DNA from: Clostridia bacterium
GTDB lineage: Bacteria > Bacillota > Clostridia > Christensenellales > QALW01
Length of the DNA: 60,157 nucleotides
Assembly (NCBI GenBank): GCA_017516345.1
Contig: JAFXDC010000065.1
Coordinates: 64,481 to 124,637 of the forward strand
Reading direction: 5' to 3'
Shown: positions 24,801-32,643 of the stretch, piece after piece
Position numbering within the stretch: position 1 is the stretch's first letter
Layout: the number at the start of each line of letters is the position of its first letter
The notes under the pieces: model-generated
Databases searched by the model: none
What the model was told of the DNA's origin: nothing
What the model saw: only the letters and a program-made list of their open reading frames with translations
Translations under genes and position numbers: made by a program

Positions 24801-26080
24801 ATGCACTTGGTGATTACTCATTAAGTAAATTCGCTCAGATGCTAGGGAAAGAGGATGAGGCAGAATACTTCTTGAACAGGAGCAAGGCTTATATTAATTC
24901 GTTTGTAACCATTGATGGTGAGGGTTGGTTTGCCAATGGATACGCGCCCAATAATAATGGGTGGGGATACACCTTCGATCCTAATAACTGGTCTTTGGGA
25001 TACTGTGAGAGCAATGCTTGGCATATTTGTGCTTATGCTACACACGATATAGAGGGTATGATTACTTTATACGGAGGACAAAAAGCTTTTGAAGACAAGC
25101 TTGACAAATTGTTCACAACCAAGAGTTCCATTTGTTATGCGTTTGATTCCACTTGGGCATATATGCTTGAAGCACGCGAATGCAAGATGGGGCAATATAA
25201 CCACGGAAATGAACCGGGTCATGCCTTGCCATATATGTACAACTACGCAGGTGCGCCCTATAAAACGCAGCAATATGTGCGAGAAATAATGTCGCGTATG
25301 TATTGTGGTGCAAACATGGGCGGAGGTTATGCAGGTGACGAGGACAGTGGTGAACTTAGCGCATGGTATGTATTAAGTGCGCTAGGATTCTATCCGGTGG
25401 AGCTTGCTGATAACAACTACATTATAGGCTCACCGTTGTTCAAAAAGGTTACAGTGTTGCTTGAAAACGGCAAAAAGCTGGTGGTTACAGCTGAGAACAA
25501 CAGTATGGACAACGTATATATTCAAAGCATGAAGCTTAATGGCGAAAGCTACGATAAATTCCATCTTAACCACGATGATATAATAAACGGTGCTGAAATT
25601 GAATTTGTTATGGGTGATACACCGTCTGATTGGGCAACATCGGCCGATGCAAGACCTGCAACCTGCATTTCTCAGCCCGGAGAGTCGCCCGTTATATACA
25701 CGGATATTTTATCGGGTAACCGCTTAAAGTATGAGAATCTTACTTTGGAAGCCAAGCTTGTAGATGATAATAATACTTCGGGCGGAGCTATATGCAAGGG
25801 TGACACCGCAAGCGTTACCGTTGAGCTTAGCGAAGCCAAAGCTGTAAGATTCGTTACAATAACAAGTGCAGTTGGCTCGGCTCCTGACGGATTTGAATTG
25901 TTTGCTTCAAATGACGGTGAGAGCTGGATCAGCATTGAAAAAAGGGAAGGACTTGTGTTTGAGTGGGATCAGTACTTAAGATCGTTCAAGGTTCACAGCC
26001 AGGACGAATATACAAGCTATAAGCTCGTGCTTACGGGTAAAACCGGATTTGAAACGGCAGAGATTGAGCTCATAGGATAA
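21821..26080 (+). CDS. GH92 family alpha-mannosidase lipoprotein with discoidin-like modules
   Basis: A 1419-aa surface lipoprotein. The signal peptide ends in the lipobox LIGC (Cys27). Two discoidin-like (F5/8 type C) modules follow at about 120-245 and 248-365, each with the (N/D)DxxDP..W.LYGSN(N)G..W pattern, and a third closes the protein at about 1285-1419. A jelly-roll-like region follows at about 370-545. The GH92 catalytic region (about 550-1270) shows GYGVWDTYRNTHQLYSI, HGNEPGHALPYMYNYAG and GDEDSGELSAWYVLSALGFYP, all family hallmarks. GH92 enzymes are calcium-dependent exo-alpha-mannosidases acting on N-glycans or yeast mannan. Start at 21821 is set by AGGGAG; an upstream in-frame TTG is less likely. 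Confidence 0.9.
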   Translation: MKHYKMKWRCLLAMFLVLNVILSLIGCDTPTASLPVEPTGTNGVSTLVNTDHINEQNAISYNKEKNVKWSTSFETTDGFVGDIVHVENIGEYKDTSLRDGDAVSLILKSEIDASPVMTQYGSIDALFDHDNITKYITEKNPSVNNPVYITMPLKQAFAVNWYTITSANDVENRDPRDWVLYGSNNGEQWEIVHEIKDYDFPARQQTHLFKFDNDVQYCFYKLVITRTGGEYHTQIGGFRLGCGSGEYSIYTKEHTLNAQFSPNLPAETGEIRITLEESQVVNRYSLISNDNDCTQDPYSWTLYASDNNKDWTELHSEDVVNFSSRGHEYIVDIDNTVPYKYYKLKIHKAAYAATSLLKGVSLGYYDWRQGDPEVSVGNGASVTWGSVANKGWTGQNALMLAGAHLGKGEAYAEVVLYSGLNITVDADTYLDYKIFPDFANEYDYDYTSQFVAIDILFTDGTRLSELDASDQYGFKMSAMGQGMSEVYYTKAWNEVCSNIGEVAQGKTIDKILAVYDKDYNNNSGNSIFRTYIDDVSIYTEKEIVTALSDYVNITRGTYPNTHVSSPTRGTCTPIVAVPHGFNHFGPVNNMYRLYTYHLEGDAKKMKHISLYHNPVAALGHYSEYSFMINNSINTATADVNTISYDNRGAEFSHENEISKAHYYSVVFDENSAASNCRIEVTPTEHAAMLRFTFDENSAYRNIIFDCPRGNGNIKFNADGSFIGYTDMKQEGVYYGDSGARRMYFYGYFDVAPGYSRSFGKSGIISFENADVVNMKVASSFISYEQAQKNLELEIGKNETFESVACRAKKAWEEILGRVEIEGATRDQLVTFYSCLYRTYLFPYAHHENIGTKEEPKYAYANPYKGTQTKPEITEGTLYSGYGVWDTYRNTHQLYSILTPEFTEIYAQGIIDHYKQYGWTPKYTVPMSVVCMNAGCDSILSDLAVKGIEFDYEEAYKALLKEVNCYNKDNLGRQGSNSYPYTYYMNMNVSSNLEYALGDYSLSKFAQMLGKEDEAEYFLNRSKAYINSFVTIDGEGWFANGYAPNNNGWGYTFDPNNWSLGYCESNAWHICAYATHDIEGMITLYGGQKAFEDKLDKLFTTKSSICYAFDSTWAYMLEARECKMGQYNHGNEPGHALPYMYNYAGAPYKTQQYVREIMSRMYCGANMGGGYAGDEDSGELSAWYVLSALGFYPVELADNNYIIGSPLFKKVTVLLENGKKLVVTAENNSMDNVYIQSMKLNGESYDKFHLNHDDIINGAEIEFVMGDTPSDWATSADARPATCISQPGESPVIYTDILSGNRLKYENLTLEAKLVDDNNTSGGAICKGDTASVTVELSEAKAVRFVTITSAVGSAPDGFELFASNDGESWISIEKREGLVFEWDQYLRSFKVHSQDEYTSYKLVLTGKTGFETAEIELIG

Positions 26081-26084
26081 AACT

Positions 26085-26113
26085 AAAAACACCCCCGTTG
26101 CGGGGGTGTTTTT
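26085..26113 (+). terminator. Terminator of GH92 gene
   Basis: Arms AAAAACACCCCCG / CGGGGGTGTTTTT (13 bp) with a TTG loop, five bases after the stop codon. Confidence 0.92.
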
Positions 26114-26122
26114 GTTTCACAA

Positions 26123-26150
26123 AAAAAGACCACCGTGCGGTGGTCTTTTT
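26123..26150 (-). terminator. Terminator of RpiB-family gene
   Basis: Arms AAAAAGACCACCG / CGGTGGTCTTTTT, almost no loop. It lies 10 bases beyond the stop of the minus-strand isomerase gene and back to back with the GH92 terminator. Confidence 0.88.
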
Positions 26151-26160
26151 AAAGCAATTA

Positions 26161-26733
26161 TTACAGCTTGGACTTTCTCTCCAGCTTGAGGGGATAGTCG
26201 CCAAGGTGCTTAACCTTGAAGCCGTTAGCCTTGTACTCTTCATAGTTGAAGGCATCAAGCTCATCGCAAGCGAGCTTGTGGAACTCGTAGAAGTTGGGCC
26301 ACCACTCCCAGTCGGTACCGAGGTCAGCGCTGAGGTAAGCCTCTACGATGTCGATAGCCATGGAGGGAGCTACGTAGAAAGCACCCATAGCCAGAACGTT
26401 TACACCGTTACCGGTGATAGCGCGGCGAGCAGCGGGAACAGACTCAACAACGCCTGCGTGAACGCCGGGGCACTTACTTGCAGCAATGTGAATACCCATA
26501 CCGGTGCCGCAGAACAGAAGAGCACGATCGAATTCCTTCTCGGTGATGGCTGCACCAACACGGAGACCAATGCGGTGGAACATAAGATCGGTATCTTCAA
26601 CGGTGGGATCAGTTACACCGTAATCGGTTACTTCCCAGCCCTGCTCCTTAAGATGAGCAACTACTGCTTCTTTGAGGGGATAGCCTGCAAAGTCAGCACC
26701 TACGACAATCTGTTTGTTTTTAATAGATTTCAT
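26161..26733 (-). CDS. RpiB/LacA/LacB family sugar-phosphate isomerase
   Basis: A 190-aa protein with the RpiB fold: VVGADFAGYPLKEAVVAHL at the start, the catalytic cysteine and phosphate loop in LLFCGTGMGIHIAASK, and GNGVNVLAMGAFYVAPSMA near the end of the core. It carries a C-terminal extension of about 45 residues (WWPNFYEFHKLACDELDAFNYEEYKANGF) absent from ribose-5-phosphate isomerase B, so substrate may not be ribose 5-phosphate; allose-, galactose- or tetrulose-phosphate isomerases are alternatives. The ribosome binding site is GAAAGGAAG. Single-gene unit with its own terminator. Confidence 0.82.
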   Translation of the reverse strand: MKSIKNKQIVVGADFAGYPLKEAVVAHLKEQGWEVTDYGVTDPTVEDTDLMFHRIGLRVGAAITEKEFDRALLFCGTGMGIHIAASKCPGVHAGVVESVPAARRAITGNGVNVLAMGAFYVAPSMAIDIVEAYLSADLGTDWEWWPNFYEFHKLACDELDAFNYEEYKANGFKVKHLGDYPLKLERKSKL

Positions 26734-26912
26734 GATTTTTACTTCCTTTCGGTATTTTTTGTTGATATTAGATTATCACATTTTAAGCGGTTTGTAAATA
26801 GTAATTTTAATAAAGTTTGAAAAAATTTTTATTTTTTCAGTATGGACATCTGCATAGCTTAATCGGCTTGGATCTTTATATATTATAATTGTCTATATGC
26901 TACCTATCTGCT

Positions 26913-27770
26913 TTATTTATTCTCTGTCTCCATAAGATTGCATATGCGTGCAAAATTCTCGAGAGACAGTCTTTCTCCGCGTATTTCGGGATCTAAGCCC
27001 GCCTTTTGCATCAGATCTACACACGCTTGTCTGTCGAGGGAAAAAACGCTTTTAAGGTTGTTTACATAGGTTTTTCGGCGGTTGTTGAAGGCGGCATGGA
27101 ATAGATCGAAGAAAAGCTTCTCGTTCTTAACCTGTACGGGAGGTGCCTCCCTCCTTGTCAGGGTTATTACACGACTTTCCACCTTTGGTGGCGGAAAAAA
27201 GCAGGCAGGCGGAAGCTTGGTCTGCAGCTTGGTCGTGCAATAATATTGTACTGCACAGGTAAGAGAGCCGTATTCCGGAGTTCCCGGCGTGGCCGCCATG
27301 CGCTCGGCAACCTCGCGCTGAACAAGTATCGTAAGGCTTTTAAAGGGTAAGCCGCTTTCCAGTACCCGCATTATGATGGGTGTGGTTATGTAGTAAGGCA
27401 AATTTGCAACAAGCTTAAATCCGGGACAAAGCTGTTCCTCATACAGCTTATTTATGTCAAGCTTTAAAAAATCGTTGTTTATAACAGTGACTCCAAAACC
27501 GTCCAGTGTTTCCTCAAGCACGGGGAGAAGGGTGCGGTCGATCTCTATGGAAATGACCTTTTTTGCGCGCTTTGCCATGACGCGGGTGAGGGTTCCTGCA
27601 CCGGGGCCGATCTCTAAAACCGTATCCTCACCGTTGATGTCTGCATCGTTGGCGATCATATTAAGTATGCGCTCTTGGGAAAGGAAGTTCTGACCAAGAC
27701 TTTTTGAAAATCCGAAGCCGTGGCGGGAGAGAACCTCCTTAAGCTTAGCACCGTCCAGTTTGTCTATCAT
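26913..27770 (-). CDS. rsmA: RsmA (KsgA), 16S rRNA A1518/A1519 dimethyltransferase
   Basis: A 285-aa SAM-dependent enzyme that dimethylates two adenines at the 3' end of 16S rRNA late in 30S assembly. Visible motifs are SKSLGQNFLSQERILN, motif I VLEIGPGAGTLT, ISIEIDRTLLPVLEE, and the catalytic motif IV NLPYYITTPII. The C-terminal helical domain includes FNNRRKTYVNNL. The start at 27770 is fixed by GGAGGAC and gives MIDKLDGAKLKEVL; the longer upstream frame has no signal. It lies downstream of spmA-spmB on the same strand after about 130 nt. Confidence 0.93.
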   Translation of the reverse strand: MIDKLDGAKLKEVLSRHGFGFSKSLGQNFLSQERILNMIANDADINGEDTVLEIGPGAGTLTRVMAKRAKKVISIEIDRTLLPVLEETLDGFGVTVINNDFLKLDINKLYEEQLCPGFKLVANLPYYITTPIIMRVLESGLPFKSLTILVQREVAERMAATPGTPEYGSLTCAVQYYCTTKLQTKLPPACFFPPPKVESRVITLTRREAPPVQVKNEKLFFDLFHAAFNNRRKTYVNNLKSVFSLDRQACVDLMQKAGLDPEIRGERLSLENFARICNLMETENK

Positions 27771-27901
27771 GTGTCCTCCGTAAAAGATTAATATCATCAG
27801 TGTATTTATTTTATACCATATTTCCAAATTTGTCAGCATAATAGTCAACTTTGTGAATATAATTTGTGTTTTATGCTCCTTGCGTCTTATGTAATACCTT
27901 A

Positions 27902-28441
27902 TTATATGCTTGCAATAGGGAAAAGTGAGAATAACAGCGAAGTGAATAACAACCCCGAGATCATGGATATCAGACTTATCCACAAGGCTTTCGGACTGTT
28001 TTTTATACCTGATGGAGAGAGGTATACAGCGATGGTATAAAATATTGTTTCTGTGGAACCCATAACGGTGGAGGCAAACAGACCCTGCGGAGAATCTACG
28101 CCGTAGCTTGCGAAAATATTATTAAGCTCCGCAAGTGCACCTGAGCCCGAAAGAGGGCGTAGTGTTAAAAATACGCCAAGTCCCTTGGGTATGCCTAAGC
28201 TTGCCAGGGCTGTGTCGATAAGACTGCCGAGCTCCTTGGCAATGCCGCTTGAGTTAAACAGCTTTATGGCAAATATTATCGCAACCATATACGGAATTAT
28301 GCTTTTTACGTTTTCTATACCGTCTGCAGCTCCGTCAATAAAAACCGAATACGGGTTTTGCTTTTTAGCAATACAGCTAAATACGGAAAGCAAAATAAAA
28401 ACGGGAATGACGCAGGATGTAACGGTGGTTATTATGCTCAT
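27902..28441 (-). CDS. spmB: Spore maturation protein B
   Basis: A 179-aa integral membrane protein of the nucleoside-recognition (Gate) fold. Family features are VFIDGAADGIENVKSIIPYMVAIIFAIKLFNSSG, LTLRPLSGSGALAELNNIFASYGVDSPQGLFASTVMGSTETIFYTIAVY. SpmB acts with SpmA in dehydrating the spore core. The start codon overlaps the spmA stop by 4 nt, so the two are coupled. Length is normal. Confidence 0.93.
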   Translation of the reverse strand: MSIITTVTSCVIPVFILLSVFSCIAKKQNPYSVFIDGAADGIENVKSIIPYMVAIIFAIKLFNSSGIAKELGSLIDTALASLGIPKGLGVFLTLRPLSGSGALAELNNIFASYGVDSPQGLFASTVMGSTETIFYTIAVYLSPSGIKNSPKALWISLISMISGLLFTSLLFSLFPIASI

Positions 28442-28998
28442 TTAAAAACCAACCCCAATACTACCGCGATAACGGTGGATATAAGAGACGATACTATTAC
28501 GTATGGGATTATGACCGCGGCATCGCTGCTGCCCGCTGCGGCTCTCAGAGTGAGGATCGTGGTGGGAATTAGGGTAAGAGCGGAATTATTGATGATCAGA
28601 AGCATCGACATCTCGCCGGTGGCTTTGCCCGGTGTCGGATTGCTTTTGTTAAGTAACTTTACAGCTCTTTGGCCCGCCGGAGTAGCGGCGTTACCCATTC
28701 CAAGTATATTTGCTGTTATATTCATTGTTATAGCTTCCAGAGCATCCTTGTCGGTAACCCTTTTAAATAATAGCCGTATTATGGGGCGGAGAAGTCGGGA
28801 TAAAGCCGTCAAAACGCCGCCGCGTTTTGCACATTCCATTGTGCCCGACCATATAGCAAATATGCCGGTGAGGCCTATGCACAGTTCAACAGATGCAGTT
28901 GCGCCGTCCGATATACCTTGTAATATGCTTTGCGGATTAAGAGTCGCCAGGGCATAAATTACAGAGATAAGCACAAGTATAAACCATAAAACAGCCAT
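28438..28998 (-). CDS. spmA: Spore maturation protein A
   Basis: A 186-aa membrane protein paired with SpmB. It shows a first transmembrane helix (VLWFILVLISVIYALATL), SVELCIGLTGIFAIWSGTMECAKRGGVLTALSRLLRPIIRLLF, the family core ITMNITANILGMGNAATPAGQRAVKLL, and NNSALTLIPTTILTLRAAAGS. The ATG at 28998 has GAGGCA upstream. Its promoter region is shared with the divergent abrB gene, 143 bp away, where two copies of a 21-bp repeat resembling Spo0A boxes occur. Confidence 0.92.
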   Translation of the reverse strand: MAVLWFILVLISVIYALATLNPQSILQGISDGATASVELCIGLTGIFAIWSGTMECAKRGGVLTALSRLLRPIIRLLFKRVTDKDALEAITMNITANILGMGNAATPAGQRAVKLLNKSNPTPGKATGEMSMLLIINNSALTLIPTTILTLRAAAGSSDAAVIIPYVIVSSLISTVIAVVLGLVFK

Positions 28999-29042
28999 AA
29001 TTGCCTCACAAATTTGGATAAAATCAATATTAAAAGTAATTA

Positions 29043-29097
29043 TTGTCGATTTTTGTAAAATAACTATTGACTTTTTTTGTCGATTTTTGTAAAATAA
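29043..29097. repeat. Two identical 21-bp direct repeats in the spmA-abrB promoter region
   Basis: A 21-bp sequence beginning TTGTCGATTTTTG and ending TAAAATAA occurs at 29043-29063 and, without mismatch, at 29077-29097, 34 bp apart. Each includes TGTCGAT, one base from the Spo0A box TGTCGAA. Copy 2 overlaps the abrB -10 element. Confidence 0.75.
29067..29095 (+). promoter_or_regulatory. Promoter of abrB
   Basis: TTGACT (29067-29072) and TAAAAT (29090-29095) are 17 nt apart; the -10 lies within the second 21-bp repeat, so a protein bound there would block polymerase. Confidence 0.65.
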
Positions 29098-29140
29098 AAG
29101 TAGTTTGATTGATATTAGTAAATGGAAGCGAGGTATTTCT

Positions 29141-29392
29141 ATGAAATCTACCGGTATGACAAGACCTGTGGACACGCTTGGACGTGTTGTTTTGCCCAAG
29201 GAGATCAGAACCAACTTCGGACTCGAGGTTAATGATCCCATGGAAATCTATGTGGACGGTGATGCTATTATTCTTAAAAAATATCATCCCGCATGCCTTT
29301 TCTGTGACGAATCTACCGATGTTATTACCTTTAACGGAAAAATGATCTGTCGCAGCTGCTTGGCAAAGATCCAGGATGAGGCAAATAAATAA
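29141..29392 (+). CDS. abrB: AbrB/SpoVT-type transition-state regulator
   Basis: An 83-aa regulator. Residues 1-48 are the swapped-hairpin AbrB DNA-binding domain (STGMTRPVDTLGRVVLPKEIRTNFGLEVNDPMEIYVDGDAIILKKY). The tail has two cysteine pairs (CLFCDES...CRSCL), as in clostridial AbrB proteins. It represses stationary-phase genes during growth in relatives. The start at 29141 has GCGAGG; an earlier in-frame start lacks a site. In bacilli Spo0A represses abrB, and two repeats resembling Spo0A boxes flank the -35 region here. Confidence 0.88.
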   Translation: MKSTGMTRPVDTLGRVVLPKEIRTNFGLEVNDPMEIYVDGDAIILKKYHPACLFCDESTDVITFNGKMICRSCLAKIQDEANK

Positions 29393-29485
29393 CCCTAAAT
29401 ATTCCTTGCCTTAACACGACCGAGAAGTTTCATTTATAAAAAAAACAGACGTAAATGTTTAAATAACGCTTAGTGTAGTTTTTTT

Positions 29486-29514
29486 AATAAGTCCTTAACG
29501 GACTTATTTTTTTT
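29486..29514 (+). terminator. Terminator of abrB
   Basis: Arms AATAAGTCC / GGACTTATT with a 5-nt loop and a run of T residues. Confidence 0.85.
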
Positions 29515-29526
29515 GTCAAAAAAGAA

Positions 29527-29546
29527 AACCCCCTTTATAGGGGGTT
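29527..29546 (-). terminator. Terminator of prfC
   Basis: On the minus strand AACCCCC / GGGGGTT with a 6-nt loop is followed by TTCTTTTTT, shortly after the prfC stop. Confidence 0.8.
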
Positions 29547-29564
29547 GATGTATCGAAGAATAGA

Positions 29565-31151
29565 TCATCTTGAAATAATATCGGTAAGCTCTATGCCTTT
29601 GTTATTTTCCAACGCCCAACGGATAGACCATTCGTTTTCAAAGAGAATAACGGGGCGGTCCTTGCTGTCGCGCGCAAGACGGCATGAGGAAGAAAGCTTG
29701 ATCTTTTTGGGGTCGAGGTCTTCATTTAAGATCCAACGAACGTAGCGGAAAGCGAGGTTGTTTACGCTTAACTCTACATTGTATTCATTGCGAAGGCGGT
29801 GAGATAAAACCTCAAGCTGCAGCTGGCCTACGACTCCTACGATAACCTCCTCAATGCCAATATTGTTTTCCTTGAATATTTGGATGGCGCCTTCTTGAGC
29901 AAGCTGTGTAATACCCTTGATAAACTGCTTACGCTTCATGGTATCCGATGTGTGTACCCTGGCAAAGATCTCGGGGGCAAACATGGGGATTCCGTCAAAG
30001 CGTATCTGCTTTCCGGTGCATACGGTATCTCCGATGCCGAAAATTCCCGGATCGAACAAGCCTATAATATCTCCGGGATAAGCCTCTTCGATGACCTCAC
30101 GATCCTGGGCCATAAATTGCTGTGGCTGTGCAAGCTTTATATCCTTGCCGGCGTTTACGTGATGCACGGTCATTCCCTTTATGAATTTACCCGAGCATAT
30201 GCGCATAAAGGCTATGCGGTCGCGGTGAGCGGGGTTCATATTTGCTTGGATCTTAAAGATGAATCCGCTGAAATCCTCGGATTGGGGCGAGATCAGATCG
30301 TCTTGTGCCATTCTCGCAGAGGGGGGAGCCGTAAATGATAAGAATTTTTCAAGAAATGCCTCTACGCCGAAGTTGTTCATTGCACTTCCGAAGAACACGG
30401 GAGTAAGCTTTCCCTTGGATACCAGATCCATATCAAGATTATCTCCCGCAACGTCCAAAAGTTCTATTTCTTCCTTTAATCTATCGTGATAATATTTGCC
30501 AAGCAAGGAAGCAAAGGCTTCGTCGTCCACGCTGCCCGTCACGCCGTCAACCTTGCTTTGACCGTGGTTTCCGCCGCTGAAGAGCTCGATGGTACAGCTT
30601 TGACGGTCGTAAATACCTTGAAAGTCGCCGTCTGTACCGATGGGCCAGTTGATAGGGCAGGAGCGGATGCCAAGCACGTTCTCAAGCTCCTCCATAAGCT
30701 CAAACGGGTGTTTGCCTGCTCGGTCCATCTTATTGATAAAGGTAAATATCGGAATATTTCTGGCTGAGCATACCTTGAAAAGCTTTATAGTTTGTTGCTC
30801 AACGCCCTTTGCGGCATCAATGAGCATGACCGCACTATCGGCCGCCATCAAGGTCCTGTACGTATCCTCGGAGAAATCCTGGTGTCCGGGGGTATCCAAA
30901 ATATTTATGCGGAAGCCGTTATAGTCAAACGCCATTACCGAGCTTGTTACGGATATGCCCCTTTGCTTTTCGATCTCCATCCAGTCGCTTGTTGCGTGCT
31001 TTTCTGCCTTTCTTGCCTTGACCGAGCCCGCCATTCTTATTGCTCCGCCGTAAAGAAGAAGCTTTTCGGTCAAGGTGGTCTTACCTGCGTCGGGGTGCGA
31101 TATAATTGCAAAGGTGCGACGTTTATTTATTTCATTTAAAAATTCCGACAT
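29565..31151 (-). CDS. prfC: Peptide chain release factor 3
   Basis: A 528-aa translational GTPase that recycles release factors 1 and 2 after peptide release. G1 is SHPDAGKTTLTEK, G3 DTPGHQDFSEDTYR, G4 INKMDR; the length and the C-terminal domain (IGVVGQLQLEVLSHRLRNEYNVEL) match RF3 rather than EF-G. The gene is a single transcription unit with its own terminator. Nothing unusual is seen. Confidence 0.95.
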   Translation of the reverse strand: MSEFLNEINKRRTFAIISHPDAGKTTLTEKLLLYGGAIRMAGSVKARKAEKHATSDWMEIEKQRGISVTSSVMAFDYNGFRINILDTPGHQDFSEDTYRTLMAADSAVMLIDAAKGVEQQTIKLFKVCSARNIPIFTFINKMDRAGKHPFELMEELENVLGIRSCPINWPIGTDGDFQGIYDRQSCTIELFSGGNHGQSKVDGVTGSVDDEAFASLLGKYYHDRLKEEIELLDVAGDNLDMDLVSKGKLTPVFFGSAMNNFGVEAFLEKFLSFTAPPSARMAQDDLISPQSEDFSGFIFKIQANMNPAHRDRIAFMRICSGKFIKGMTVHHVNAGKDIKLAQPQQFMAQDREVIEEAYPGDIIGLFDPGIFGIGDTVCTGKQIRFDGIPMFAPEIFARVHTSDTMKRKQFIKGITQLAQEGAIQIFKENNIGIEEVIVGVVGQLQLEVLSHRLRNEYNVELSVNNLAFRYVRWILNEDLDPKKIKLSSSCRLARDSKDRPVILFENEWSIRWALENNKGIELTDIISR

Positions 31152-31222
31152 GCTTAATATCCTTTCATGTTAGGTGTGTCACCGTGCTATTTTATGTAAA
31201 AACAGGTATTTTGTCAAGTGGG

Positions 31223-32560
31223 CTATTGTAAAATGTATTTATCCTTGTTAGCTAAAAAGTGCTCTTTGTATTCCTGCCATTGCGATTGAGTATCAACTAT
31301 GGTGCGTATTTCGCCAAGATATTCTGCTACCATATCGGCAGACGCGTCGAGGTTTTCGCGCGATATGAACGATATTTTTGGACTGGAGGTAAAGCTTACG
31401 GCGATATTTGCCAGAATATCCTCCAGAATGGTTACGTCAAGCACGTTGTCGGTGTTGCATCTTGACGTAAGCTCCTTGCGGATATAGCTGATAAAAAATT
31501 CAAGATCTCCCGTATTGTTGTTGGGCTCCATGATAAACAGAATTCGGAAAAACAGATTCCATTCAAAATCCACGTTCATAATATTCTTCAGAGTTTTTCC
31601 GAACTCTCTGCTGAAGGAATCACCCAAGCGTAAGGGACGCTCAAGCAGCAGACTGCTTTGCATATCAAGCCTTGTATTCTTGATTCGCATCAGCAGCAGC
31701 ACCAACACATCCATGCTTCCGGTCTTTATGGCATCGGCGCCGGTCACGCCGTTATTAAAAACAAAATCCGCCAATATCTCGCAGGGCTTTTTAAAGTTGA
31801 TGGTAAAGCCGAGTTCTTCATTCATTTTATTGTACAGCATATCGTTGATGGCCTTGGCAAGGATCTGCTTTGTGGAATCAGCCTGAATGTAATTATCTCC
31901 GCTGTCGTGCTTTTGCATCTGCTCGTAGATAAGCATGAGCTGTTGGTCGATGGAAACCAGATTATTATTGATTGATAGCATCAGGTTATGAAAGAAATCA
32001 TCTATTAAACGGTAGCTGTTATTTTTATATACTATTTTGTGTTCGATCTCAGCCCAGAATACCTTAACCAGAGATTTGATCTGTAGCTCAAACCTGAAAT
32101 CAATATTATTGCAATGCATATATCCGTCTATTCGGTAGATATCAATTCCGTTTTTTTGCTTTTGCGGTTGGGGAGATAACAGATCAAGTCCTATGTTGGG
32201 GGCAATGGGAGAGTAGAAATAGCCGCCTCTTTGCTGCGAGAAGACCTTAAGTAGCTTGTTGAGCACCAATGGCTCATCCTTTATAAAACGGCATTCGATA
32301 CGTATACCGACAACGTCTGACAGGTGCTCCATAACTGCACAGCCACTGTTATATTTGCTGTAGAGCTTTTTTCGTATTATCTTCTCCTTAAGACTGGTGG
32401 CTTCCTTTATTCGGGTAACTATGTTTATAACGTTATCATCGTTGTTGAATATACCGTTAAATAATGACCGCAATTCCAAAGCGGCGTCGGCGTATGTTTC
32501 GTTGTTATCGTTAAGTATAAACAGCGCCTCATCGATAATATTAAATACTTCTAAGCGCAT
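31223..32560 (-). CDS. RelA/SpoT-domain protein, synthetase motif altered
   Basis: A 445-aa protein whose N-terminal half resembles (p)ppGpp synthetases: basic TRIKEATSLKEKIIRKKLY, then HLSDVVGIRIECRF (conserved D and GIR), and FELQIKSLVKVFWAEIEHKIVYKN, which parallels E(L/I)QIRT..xxWAxxEHxxxYK. The acidic catalytic positions are kept, but the NGYxSxH segment is replaced by NGIDIYRIDGYMH, so the substrate-stacking tyrosine is not evident. The C-terminal half is helical and unfamiliar. It may make an alarmone or another nucleotide, or be a non-catalytic relative. No toxin or antitoxin partner is adjacent. Confidence 0.65.
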   Translation of the reverse strand: MRLEVFNIIDEALFILNDNNETYADAALELRSLFNGIFNNDDNVINIVTRIKEATSLKEKIIRKKLYSKYNSGCAVMEHLSDVVGIRIECRFIKDEPLVLNKLLKVFSQQRGGYFYSPIAPNIGLDLLSPQPQKQKNGIDIYRIDGYMHCNNIDFRFELQIKSLVKVFWAEIEHKIVYKNNSYRLIDDFFHNLMLSINNNLVSIDQQLMLIYEQMQKHDSGDNYIQADSTKQILAKAINDMLYNKMNEELGFTINFKKPCEILADFVFNNGVTGADAIKTGSMDVLVLLLMRIKNTRLDMQSSLLLERPLRLGDSFSREFGKTLKNIMNVDFEWNLFFRILFIMEPNNNTGDLEFFISYIRKELTSRCNTDNVLDVTILEDILANIAVSFTSSPKISFISRENLDASADMVAEYLGEIRTIVDTQSQWQEYKEHFLANKDKYILQ

Positions 32561-32643
32561 ACAGAGATATCCTTTCTGTTTTTATTCCGCATTTTGGTTG
32601 CGGTTTAAAGCGTTTTGTCGGTGTGTAACGACAAAAGCGTGGA

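Noticed and set aside
27771-27983. N-terminal extension of RsmA by 71 residues
   Set aside because: The ATG at 27770 has a strong GGAGGAC site and gives the normal N-terminus; the extension is not conserved-looking.
32608-32640. Hairpin between the P-loop ATPase and RelA-like genes as a terminator
   Set aside because: Arms TTTTGTCG/CGACAAAA are short and no T-run follows on the minus strand, so termination is not convincing.
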